Shown here in pieces: positions 1 to 4,816 of a stretch of 5,574 bases of DNA; the stretch's first letter is position 1; each line of letters starts with the position of its first letter. Source of the stretch: Erysipelotrichaceae bacterium UBA4808. Lineage in GTDB: Bacteria; Bacillota_I; Bacilli_A; Erysipelotrichales; Erysipelotrichaceae. The DNA is taken from contig DHGC01000078.1 of NCBI GenBank assembly GCA_002402585.1, positions 1 to 5,574 on the forward strand, written 5' to 3'. The notes under the pieces are model-generated. The model ran no database searches. It was not told the origin of the DNA and saw nothing but the letters and a program-made list of their open reading frames with translations. A program made the translations under genes and the position numbers.

Positions 1-66
1 AATATTTGGGCATCTAAAAAGAAAAAACCTCAATAATGTGGTAAATTAAATCCAAGAGGTATCCAC

Positions 67-540
67 ATGTTTCAAATCGCATTAGAACGCATCACCCATA
101 AAAAGACAATCTTACAGACCCTGATCTTCTTTACTATTTTCATGGTCATCTATACATTGATTGATTCCAATAACCTCAGCTATGCAATGATGGCTGAACA
201 ATTTGGAACCTATCTGGTAGTCGTAAACATCTTTCTAAATATCTTGATGGCAAGCCTAAGTGCCTTACTTCTAAGTTTAAGCACAATCATGGCTCAACTC
301 AAAGGCAAAGAAAGCATGAGTTCGAATCTTTCCTTCGTATCCGTCCTCTTTGGCGTACTCACATATGGTTGCACACCCTGTGTCATCGCCTTCTTCAGTT
401 CCATCGGCATTGCATTCTCTGTCATTGCATTACCTTTGGCTGGACTACCTTATAAATTTATTTCATTAGCATTGATCGTGATTGGTTTAATTTGGACGTA
501 TCATGAAATAGAACACGGAAAATGTAAGGTCAAACAATGA
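67..540 (+). CDS. Polytopic membrane protein with a CTPC (CxxC) motif, function unknown
   Basis: A 157-residue integral membrane protein. Hydrophobic segments lie at about residues 14-32, 46-72, 88-125 (probably two helices) and 129-147, with a short charged C-terminal tail. The most distinctive feature is Cys102-Thr-Pro-Cys105 in YGCTPCVIAFF, inside or at the edge of a membrane segment, with a third cysteine (Cys153) in the tail. Membrane-embedded CxxC pairs occur in thiol-redox carriers and metal transporters of the CcdA/MerT kind, but I do not see the full signature of either, so redox or metal handling is only a possibility. The start is supported by AAGAGGT at 54-60, 6 nt upstream. The stop overlaps the next start as ATGA, so the two genes should be co-transcribed and translationally coupled. 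Confidence is high that it is a gene, low for function. Confidence 0.85.
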   Translation: MFQIALERITHKKTILQTLIFFTIFMVIYTLIDSNNLSYAMMAEQFGTYLVVVNIFLNILMASLSALLLSLSTIMAQLKGKESMSSNLSFVSVLFGVLTYGCTPCVIAFFSSIGIAFSVIALPLAGLPYKFISLALIVIGLIWTYHEIEHGKCKVKQ

Positions 541-857
541 AAAATGTACGCATCCTATCTGGCTTATCCTTATTGATTATGTTTGGAATGATAACATTTG
601 CTTCCTTAACTGGTGATTTTGCCGCAGAGGGATCCATCTTGATGAGCATGGTCTGGGGACAAATGAGTCTTGTGGATCTGTATGTCGCATTCTTCTTGGT
701 TTATATTTGGATCTTCTACAAAGAAACCAAACCATTACCAAGAATCATCTGGGCGATTCTATTGATCGTTACAGGCAGCTTAGCGACGGCATTGTACATC
801 TTCTTGGAAACTTATCGAACCAAAGACATCCCAACACTATTGACACAGAAACATTAA
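537..857 (+). CDS. Small three-helix membrane protein, DUF1475-like
   Basis: A 106-residue membrane protein with three predicted helices at about residues 7-24, 46-62 and 70-90. The middle segment (SLVDLYVAFFLVYIWIFYKE) and third segment (PRIIWAILLIVTGSLATALYIF) match, from memory, the pattern of DUF1475 proteins: an aspartate-tyrosine pair opening helix 2, a Tyr-Lys-Glu after it, then a W-x-x-L-x-x-x-x-G-(N/S)-x-A-T-A-x-Y helix. The family has no established biochemical role. Its ATG shares ATGA with the stop of the CTPC membrane protein, and a weak AAGGT sits at 526-530, so translation probably depends on the upstream gene. The transcript ends at a hairpin overlapping the stop codon. The family assignment is by recalled motif only. 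Confidence 0.83.
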   Translation: MKNVRILSGLSLLIMFGMITFASLTGDFAAEGSILMSMVWGQMSLVDLYVAFFLVYIWIFYKETKPLPRIIWAILLIVTGSLATALYIFLETYRTKDIPTLLTQKH

Positions 858-879
858 AAAAGAGCTTCGGTTCTTTTTT
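856..879. terminator. Bidirectional intrinsic terminator with TTCG loop
   Basis: AAAAAAGAGC (856-865) pairs with GTTCTTTTTT (870-879), allowing one G-T wobble, around a TTCG loop closed by C-G, the very stable UUCG tetraloop class. The T-run on one strand and A-run on the other let the same hairpin end transcription in both directions. It overlaps the TAA of the plus-strand gene (855-857) and the TAA of the minus-strand YbjQ gene (878-880), so it is the whole intergenic region between these convergent genes. Confidence 0.85.
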
Positions 880-1189
880 ACTTGAATTTTACCGCTGTCC
901 CGTATGCGATGACTTCAGCTGCTGACTGCATGACCGATGAACTTCCATAGCGGATATTCACGATTGCATCCGCATGTAATTCTTCCGCGTTATCGACCAT
1001 CCGTTTTGTGGCCATAGCACGTGCTTCATTCAACATCTCCGTATAACCCGTGATTTCACCACCCACTAGCGTTTTCATGCCTGCCATGAAATCTTTTCCA
1101 ATACTCTTCGAAAGTACAATCGTACCACGAACCATTCCTAAAGCTTCAAATTCTTTACCTGGAACATAATCAATATTTAGCAGCAACAT
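878..1189 (-). CDS. YbjQ/UPF0145 (DUF74) family protein
   Basis: A 103-residue soluble protein of the YbjQ family (UPF0145, putative heavy-metal-binding domain, pentameric in solved members). The length is normal and the family hallmarks are in order: an N-terminal strand ending in PGKE (10-13), LGMVRG (17-22), the central VGGEITGYTEMLNEAR stretch (42-57), ELHADAIVNIRY (70-81) and the C-terminal SVMQSAAEVIAYGTAV (85-100). The molecular role is not settled, and metal binding is inferred from fold. The start is set at 1189 because AGGAG at 1196-1200 lies 6 nt upstream; an in-frame ATG 8 codons earlier has no such site and extends past the family N terminus. The gene overlaps the preceding two-helix membrane protein gene by 20 nt, implying coupled translation and a joint function at the membrane. 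Confidence 0.93.
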   Translation of the reverse strand: MLLLNIDYVPGKEFEALGMVRGTIVLSKSIGKDFMAGMKTLVGGEITGYTEMLNEARAMATKRMVDNAEELHADAIVNIRYGSSSVMQSAAEVIAYGTAVKFK

Positions 1190-1406
1190 TGTCTTCTCCT
1201 TTTTCGATCTCATTCAATCGTTCACGCAATGCCAAAATGATTCCAATGATCACCGCAATCATCGGTAATACAAAATACAAATAAAGTGGTAAAGGAATCG
1301 ATTCTTCATTCGATGCCCAGGTCATGAATCCAATCATCATCAAACCAAACAACACAACACCAATTGTGATTAGAATCGGTCCAATTCGTTTATTCTTTTT
1401 ATACAC
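1170..1406 (-). CDS. Small two-helix membrane protein linked to YbjQ, GTG start
   Basis: A 78-residue protein with a basic N terminus (MYKKNKR), two membrane helices at about 9-30 and 41-60 joined by a short loop, and a charged tail RERLNEIEKGEDN ending in KY. From memory, small proteins with this layout (RIGPI at the N terminus, ERIxEIxxGE(E/D)D then a terminal KY) are frequent neighbours of YbjQ genes in Bacillota, but I know of no assigned function. Translation begins at GTG (1404-1406). The ATG two bases upstream is in another frame that does not produce this protein. GAGGTGA at 1410-1416 provides the ribosome binding site. The 3' end overlaps the YbjQ start by 20 nt, so the two are one operon, probably a membrane anchor or partner plus its cytosolic YbjQ subunit (inference). 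Confidence 0.85.
   Translation of the reverse strand: MYKKNKRIGPILITIGVVLFGLMMIGFMTWASNEESIPLPLYLYFVLPMIAVIIGIILALRERLNEIEKGEDNVAAKY
1196..1200 (-). promoter_or_regulatory. Ribosome binding site deciding the YbjQ start
   Basis: The minus strand reads AAAAGGAGAAGACA before ATG, giving AGGAG with 6-nt spacing to the ATG at 1187-1189. It lies inside the coding sequence of the upstream two-helix protein, as expected for a coupled overlap, and argues against the longer in-frame start at 1213. Confidence 0.75.
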
Positions 1407-1428
1407 ATTTCACCTCACTGTTAACTTG

Positions 1429-1434
1429 ATTATA
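1429..1434 (-). promoter_or_regulatory. Candidate -10 box for the two-helix/YbjQ operon
   Basis: A perfect TATAAT on the minus strand lies 22 bp upstream of the GTG start, leaving room for a short leader with the GAGGTGA site. No convincing TTGACA-like -35 is seen. The best candidate, TTACCT at 1454-1459, is spaced 19 bp and lies in the stem of the DegV-gene terminator. Confidence 0.5.
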
Positions 1435-1452
1435 AACCTACTTACATAAATA

Positions 1453-1472
1453 AAGGTAAGCGAACTTACCTT
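1453..1472 (-). terminator. Intrinsic terminator of the DegV-family gene
   Basis: On the minus strand AAGGTAAG and CTTACCTT form a perfect 8-bp stem around a TTCG loop, followed by the T-rich TATTTATG. The stem begins with the last two bases of the DegV-gene TAA stop. The T tract is interrupted, so termination may be partial, which would let some transcription continue into the two-helix/YbjQ pair. Confidence 0.65.
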
Positions 1473-2298
1473 AATTCTCATCCTTCAAGATATACTGAAT
1501 CGCCACACAACCAGGACCCCCTTGGGTGATCATGACCGGTGATAATTCCAATAATTCAATTTCAATCTCATGAATGCGACTCTTGATTCTTTCCATCGCC
1601 AATTGTGCAACTTCCAAATTCAAGGCATGGGAGATATAAATTTTATGACGTATGCTTACACCATTCTGAATCATCCGTTCAATGATGGAATCCACAGCTT
1701 GGTTCCATGTTCGGCCTTGACCAAACTTTTCCAAACGCTCACTACCTTGAACCTGCATGACGATTGGTTTCAACTTCAAGAAACCCCCTAAGGTCGCCGC
1801 TAAGGATGTGATCCGACCACCACGCTTTAAGAAATCAAAATCCACAGGCATCAAGAAACTTTGACACTCTTTCAAACACGCTTCCATACGCGCAAGGACT
1901 TCTTCTTTCGTCGAATGTTTCGCAATCCGTGCTGCCAACTTGACAAGATACTGTTGTGTACCGGCTAAAGTCATGGAGTTAAAAATTGTAATATCGGGGC
2001 GATCCAAAGATTGTAGTACGCCTACCGAAGAATCATAGGTCGCACTTAAACCCTTTGCCATTGTGATGTGTAATGCATCTTTCGTACAATCATACACTTC
2101 CATCACATCCCCAATGGCAGGTTGTGACGATGCAGGTATCGCATCTTTAATCTTATCGATAAAATCTTTTGCACTTATTTCGAAATAGTCACGGTAACTC
2201 TTTCCTTTGACCGCTACTTGTAAAGGCAGTAATTCTAAGCCAAGTTCCTTGGCCTTTTCTCGGCTCAATAAAGAACCTGTATCGGTAATAATGTTCAT
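1471..2298 (-). CDS. DegV family fatty-acid-binding protein
   Basis: A 275-residue DegV-family protein. Family members (the FakB group) hold a fatty acid in a two-domain fold and, with a FakA kinase, supply acyl-phosphate for phospholipid synthesis; some bind lipids for other roles. Hallmarks in order: an N-terminal strand with TDTGS (5-9, usual TDSTADL type), SSQPAIGD (57-64), LSATYDSS (84-91), the lipid-contact region FNSMTLAGTQ (106-115), DFLKRGGRI (155-163), LKLKPIV (175-181), GRTWNQAV (195-202), ISHALNLEVA (222-231) and the C-terminal TQGGPGCVAI (258-267). The length is typical. The start at 2298 is chosen because AGAGGA at 2304-2309 is 5 nt upstream and the protein then begins on the first strand; an in-frame ATG 13 codons earlier adds an unrelated basic stretch and lies upstream of the likely promoter. 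It is monocistronic, with its own hairpin. No FakA kinase gene is nearby. Confidence 0.95.
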   Translation of the reverse strand: MNIITDTGSLLSREKAKELGLELLPLQVAVKGKSYRDYFEISAKDFIDKIKDAIPASSQPAIGDVMEVYDCTKDALHITMAKGLSATYDSSVGVLQSLDRPDITIFNSMTLAGTQQYLVKLAARIAKHSTKEEVLARMEACLKECQSFLMPVDFDFLKRGGRITSLAATLGGFLKLKPIVMQVQGSERLEKFGQGRTWNQAVDSIIERMIQNGVSIRHKIYISHALNLEVAQLAMERIKSRIHEIEIELLELSPVMITQGGPGCVAIQYILKDEN

Positions 2299-2303
2299 GG
2301 GTG

Positions 2304-2309
2304 TCCTCT
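2304..2309 (-). promoter_or_regulatory. Ribosome binding site deciding the DegV start
   Basis: AGAGGA on the minus strand with 5-nt spacing to the ATG at 2296-2298. No comparable site precedes the longer in-frame start at 2337. Confidence 0.75.
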
Positions 2310-2318
2310 TATGCCTGT

Positions 2319-2327
2319 ATTTTAGCA
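2319..2327 (-). promoter_or_regulatory. Candidate extended -10 promoter of the DegV-family gene
   Basis: The minus strand reads TGCTAAAAT, an extended -10 (TGn plus TAAAAT, 5 of 6 matches to TATAAT). Transcription would start near 2312, leaving a short leader that still contains the AGAGGA site. No good -35 hexamer is visible, as is tolerated for extended -10 promoters. Confidence 0.45.
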
Positions 2328-2368
2328 TAGATGGCATTAGAATACTTAAATGAGACCAATTATGCTAA
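2322..2368. repeat. Inverted repeat TTAGCATA/TATGCTAA between divergent genes
   Basis: TTAGCATA (2322-2329) and its exact reverse complement TATGCTAA (2361-2368) are separated by 31 bp. Each arm is followed outward by the rest of a -10-like element (TAAAAT leftward, TAAGAT rightward). This may be two outward-facing extended -10 promoters or an operator for a shared regulator. The arms are short, so chance similarity is possible. Confidence 0.4.
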
Positions 2369-2378
2369 GATGATTTTA

Positions 2379-2987
2379 ATGAAAAAACTCAGCTTAAACA
2401 TCGATAAACTCAAACACGATCCCGAAGATAAGCTTGCCTATGGACTACACCAAGAATGGTACAGATCCAAGTGGCAACGTCTTTCAGGTTGTGGGCCTAC
2501 CGCTGCGAGCACCTTGATCTATACGATGACCTCTCAAAATGATAACTTCAATCGTGAAGAAGCTTTAACATTGATGGAAACGATGTGGAAATACGTCACC
2601 CCATCCCTTAAAGGCGTCTACAAACGTTCGATGTTTACAGAGGGTTTACAGAAGTATTTTGATGCGCATCAGCTCAAGGGTACGATTGAACACATTGAAA
2701 TCCCCAAAGAAAAAAGCCAACGGCCCACATTGAATGAGGTGATGGCTTTCATTGAAACAGCACTCCTCCATCAAGTCCCCATCGCCTTCCTGAATCTTGA
2801 TAATGGAGATGAAAAGAAACTGGATGAATGGCATTGGGTCATCATCAGTGGCCTCGACAGCTTGGATGATCATCCCGAAGTCTACGTCCACATCATCGAT
2901 GACAACAAACTTTTCGCCATCGACATCGCGCTCTGGCTCAAATCGACCAAACGCGGTGGCGCCCTGGTTTATGCTTTATTGGATTGA
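2379..2987 (+). CDS. C39-like (papain-fold) cysteine peptidase homologue, cytoplasmic
   Basis: A 202-residue protein with the signature of C39-like peptidases. The nucleophile region WQRLSGCGPTAAS has Cys38, with Gln33 placed like the oxyanion-hole glutamine. The middle is helical. EWHWVIISGLD contains the candidate catalytic His152, followed by YVHIIDDN with Asp174/Asp175 or Asn176 as the third residue. There is no signal peptide, membrane segment, ABC exporter domain or nearby bacteriocin gene, so it is more likely a stand-alone intracellular peptidase or transglutaminase-like enzyme than a leader-cleaving exporter. The substrate is unknown. The start is uncertain: ATG 2379 gives the MKKLSLNIDKL N terminus with only a weak AAGATG upstream, while in-frame ATGs at 2331 and 2370 have no ribosome binding site. 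It is divergent from the DegV-family gene and overlaps the pilT 3' end by 19 nt. Confidence 0.8.
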   Translation: MKKLSLNIDKLKHDPEDKLAYGLHQEWYRSKWQRLSGCGPTAASTLIYTMTSQNDNFNREEALTLMETMWKYVTPSLKGVYKRSMFTEGLQKYFDAHQLKGTIEHIEIPKEKSQRPTLNEVMAFIETALLHQVPIAFLNLDNGDEKKLDEWHWVIISGLDSLDDHPEVYVHIIDDNKLFAIDIALWLKSTKRGGALVYALLD

Positions 2988-4039
2988 AACTTCTTCATCA
3001 AGACCTCAGGCTCAAAACTATGCAATAAGGCTTCATCCTCAGTGATGAGGTCTTTTTTTACGTATTCTAATAAGGTTTGGTCCATACTGACCATGCCTTC
3101 ACTCAAAGAAGCCGCAATGGAATTCTTCAACTGATGCGTCTTGCCTTCGCGAATCTGATTGCGTACAGCCTGAGAATTGGTCATGACTTCAAAAACGGGA
3201 ATCAATTCACCATTCTTCAAGGAGATGAGTTGTTGGGAAATGACCGCTTCAAGAACCATCGAGAGTTGGACACGGATTTGTTGTTGCTGAGCAGCTGGGA
3301 ACACATCGACCATACGATCAATTGTATTTGCAGCCCCTAAGGTATGCAAAGTGGTGAAGACCAGATGACCCGTTTCCGCAGCGGTGATGGCCAAAGAAAT
3401 CGTCTCTAAATCACGCATTTCACTGATGAATAAGACATTCGGTGCTTGACGCAAGGCTGCTTTCAAGGCCGTTGTGCTGGTATCACAGTCACTGCCAACT
3501 TCACGTTGGGAAACCAGGCTCTTCTTATGTTTGTGTAGAAATTCAATTGGATCTTCAATGGTTACGATATGGCCTGAACGTTCACGATTGATGATATCCA
3601 AGAGAACCGCAAGTGTCGAAGATTTCCCTGCACCCGCTGGGCCACTGAAGATGACCAAGCCTTTCGTCAATTGTGCAAAACGTGTGATTTCCTGGGGAAT
3701 CTTCAAGCTCTCTGCTGTCGGAATTTCAAATTGAACCAAACGAATGACCGCCGCAAATGAGTTACGCTGTTGATAGACATTGACACGTAAACGCGCTTGG
3801 TGGGCTAAAGAAAATGAAAAATCATCATCGCCACGCTCTTCTAAACGAACCATCGAACGGTTATGCGCCAAACGATACAATTCTGTAATGTACATTGTAC
3901 AATCTTGTGAAGTCAGACTGTATTCATCGATGCGTTCCACCACATTCTTGACCTTATAGGCCACCGGTGTCCCAGCTACGATAAATACGTCGGATGCTTT
4001 AGCGTCACATGCTTTTTGTATGATGTCTTGTATGTTCAT
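2969..4039 (-). CDS. pilT: Type IV pilus retraction ATPase PilT
   Basis: A 356-residue hexameric AAA-like ATPase of the secretion ATPase superfamily that disassembles pili from the cytoplasmic side. The N-terminal PAS-like domain spans about residues 1-100. The core follows with Walker A GPAGAGKS (133-140, Lys139), Asp box VTIEDPIEF (159-167), Walker B NVLFISEMRD (201-210, catalytic Glu207) and His box TGHLVFTTLHT (223-233). The C-terminal AVRNQIRE (291-298) corresponds to the AIRNLIRE motif specific to PilT and needed for retraction, separating it from PilB/GspE extension ATPases. Length is typical. Walker B has Ser where most PilT proteins have Gly (GEMRD), and the preceding RQAPN replaces RQDPD. 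The start at 4039 is backed by GGAGG at 4045-4049, 5 nt upstream, and by the usual MNIQDII-type N terminus; a longer in-frame start at 4093 lies inside the previous gene. It is the last gene of the pilus operon, 1 nt after the preceding stop. Confidence 0.96.
   Translation of the reverse strand: MNIQDIIQKACDAKASDVFIVAGTPVAYKVKNVVERIDEYSLTSQDCTMYITELYRLAHNRSMVRLEERGDDDFSFSLAHQARLRVNVYQQRNSFAAVIRLVQFEIPTAESLKIPQEITRFAQLTKGLVIFSGPAGAGKSSTLAVLLDIINRERSGHIVTIEDPIEFLHKHKKSLVSQREVGSDCDTSTTALKAALRQAPNVLFISEMRDLETISLAITAAETGHLVFTTLHTLGAANTIDRMVDVFPAAQQQQIRVQLSMVLEAVISQQLISLKNGELIPVFEVMTNSQAVRNQIREGKTHQLKNSIAASLSEGMVSMDQTLLEYVKKDLITEDEALLHSFEPEVLMKKFQSNKA
3037..3059 (+). terminator. Intrinsic terminator for the peptidase gene, inside pilT
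   Basis: CCTCA (3037-3041) and TGAGG (3046-3050) enclose a GTGA loop of the GNRA type, followed by TCTTTTTTT. An alternative longer pairing, AAGACCTCA (3000-3008) with TGAGGTCTT (3046-3054), would also bring the T-run to the base of a stem; the two are mutually exclusive. Both lie downstream of the plus-strand peptidase gene and antisense to the last codons of pilT (KKDLITEDE region). Confidence 0.6.
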
Positions 4040-4040
4040 A

Positions 4041-4472
4041 CTAACCTCCAAATACGGGATTCCCATTCTGGGAATATTCCTGATCGATTCCATTCACCAA
4101 ACGATTTTCCAAGACCTTAAGTTTAATACCTTCAGGTCCTTGTTTGAGTTCAATGGTCATTTTTAAGCCTAAACTTATTGTGTTCATTTCTAGTTTAACA
4201 CGCTGCTCCAGTCGATTATAGTCCAAATTATGACGTTTTACCCAATCGGCAATGCGCATGCCAGAATCTAAGTCTTTTTGAAGCTCCATAAGTTTCATTT
4301 GGCCCTCATACAAAAGTGTGTAACTCTCTGTGAGCACCACATTTCCACGAACCATTGCTTTCGTCTCTTGACTGACATTGAGGTAAGCCAAACTCGCAAA
4401 ACTTAGAACCATCAAGATCACAAAGACCGTAAAGAGTGTTGGAACACCAAAGAGGAAGAAACGTTTTTTCAT
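4041..4472 (-). CDS. Single-pass pilin-like protein of the pilus operon, function unknown
   Basis: A 143-residue protein with a basic N terminus (MKKR), one hydrophobic segment at about 8-31 (FGVPTLFTVFVILMVLSFAS) and a polar domain of about 110 residues that starts helical (SQETKAM onward, continuing to about residue 70). It has no prepilin peptidase motif and no cysteines. The G-x-P-x-L-x-x-x-F-V-x-L segment followed by FASLA resembles, from memory, an unnamed protein of Lachnospiraceae pilus/type II secretion clusters, so a minor pilin or assembly-core subunit is plausible; a bitopic inner-membrane assembly protein is the alternative. The start at 4472 is chosen from the ATGA overlap with the preceding gene's stop and AGGGGGT at 4478-4484; the longer frame would begin inside that gene with a non-hydrophobic extension. 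The stop is 1 nt before pilT. Confidence 0.82.
   Translation of the reverse strand: MKKRFFLFGVPTLFTVFVILMVLSFASLAYLNVSQETKAMVRGNVVLTESYTLLYEGQMKLMELQKDLDSGMRIADWVKRHNLDYNRLEQRVKLEMNTISLGLKMTIELKQGPEGIKLKVLENRLVNGIDQEYSQNGNPVFGG
4045..4049 (-). promoter_or_regulatory. Ribosome binding site deciding the PilT start
   Basis: TGGAGGTTAGT precedes the ATG on the minus strand, giving GGAGG with 5-nt spacing. It lies within the last codons of the upstream pilin-like gene and rules for the start at 4039 over the longer one at 4093. Confidence 0.75.
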
Positions 4473-4816
4473 GGTTGACCCCCTGTCCAAATTGGCCAAG
4501 CCAAAAGAACGGTTTCCTCGTGCATTAAACGAAGTTCTAGACCCCCTTCAATGGGAATGGAAGTCAATTGATACAAGCCTTTGTTTACAACTTCTCCCGA
4601 TGCATCAAAGCTCGTCCCGACACTCACATTCTGTCCATTTCTTAAATCTTCACTGATGGTAAGCATCGTTTCAGTCATCTTATGCATCGCGATATTTTCA
4701 CGATGTTGTTTAAGGGCGTTGTAAAAGAAGCCAAAGCTCAAGCTCAAGGCAATGATCAATAAACCCAAACTCAAGGCAATCTCCATGATCAATAAACGTT
4801 GACTCTGTTTTTTCAT
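4469..4816 (-). CDS. Pilin-like protein with degenerate prepilin motif and duplicated anchor
   Basis: A 115-residue protein with a single N-terminal membrane helix at about 8-32. The start MKKQSQRLLIME aligns with the prepilin consensus KGFTLIE: Glu12 occupies the place of mature Glu5, but the glycine needed by prepilin peptidase is Arg7 and the +1 Phe is Leu, so normal cleavage is doubtful. After the helix, FFYNALKQHREN and onward is helical, then a short beta-rich globular part (VSVGTSFDASGEV, YQLTSIPIEGGLELRLMHE). This is the layout of a short GspI/ComGE-type pseudopilin. The anchor contains an in-frame internal duplication (LLIMEIALSL, then LLIIALSL). The ATG at 4816 overlaps the preceding stop as ATGA, with GAGGTG upstream at 4822-4827. 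Its own stop overlaps the next start in the same way. Confidence 0.82.
   Translation of the reverse strand: MKKQSQRLLIMEIALSLGLLIIALSLSFGFFYNALKQHRENIAMHKMTETMLTISEDLRNGQNVSVGTSFDASGEVVNKGLYQLTSIPIEGGLELRLMHEETVLLAWPIWTGGQP
4743..4797. repeat. Imperfect in-frame tandem duplication in the anchor of a pilin-like gene
   Basis: CTCAAGGCAATGATCAATAAAC at 4743-4764 (split as CTCAAGGCAAT plus GATCAATAAAC) recurs at 4770-4797 with the six bases CTCCAT inserted between the same two halves. All 22 shared bases are identical and the copies are offset by 27 bp, that is 9 codons. The inserted bases encode Met-Glu, the pair carrying the Glu5-like residue. Confidence 0.8.

Noticed and set aside
1..66. Possible promoter for the CTPC membrane protein operon
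   Set aside because: AT-rich with TTGGGC and AATAAT-like hexamers, but the spacing (20 bp) is wrong and the window begins too close to judge. Only the ribosome binding site at 54-60 is convincing.
707..925. Plus-strand frame of 72 codons
   Set aside because: It lies in another frame over the DUF1475-like gene, crosses the terminator and runs antisense into the YbjQ gene. It has no ribosome binding site and no recognisable protein features.
1570..1791. Plus-strand frame inside the DegV-family gene
   Set aside because: Antisense to a well-conserved protein, low-complexity composition, no ribosome binding site. Same judgement for the frames within pilT (3077-3340, 3474-3734), over the peptidase gene (2646-2891, 2797-3045) and within the pilin-like genes (4471-4656, 5295-5522).
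2331..2378. N-terminal extension of the peptidase from the ATG at 2331
   Set aside because: No ribosome binding site, and it covers the divergent promoter and inverted repeat. It remains possible, since the 2379 start is also weakly supported.
2946..2969. Inverted bases ACCA...TGGT with a GC-rich centre near the pilT stop, as a pilT terminator
   Set aside because: The pairing is short and imperfect and there is no T-run on the minus strand after it.
4469..4816. Pseudogene or frameshift explanation for the missing prepilin cleavage site
   Set aside because: The reading frame is intact, begins with a good ribosome binding site and overlaps its neighbours precisely. The neighbouring proteins also lack the site, so degeneration of one gene does not explain it.
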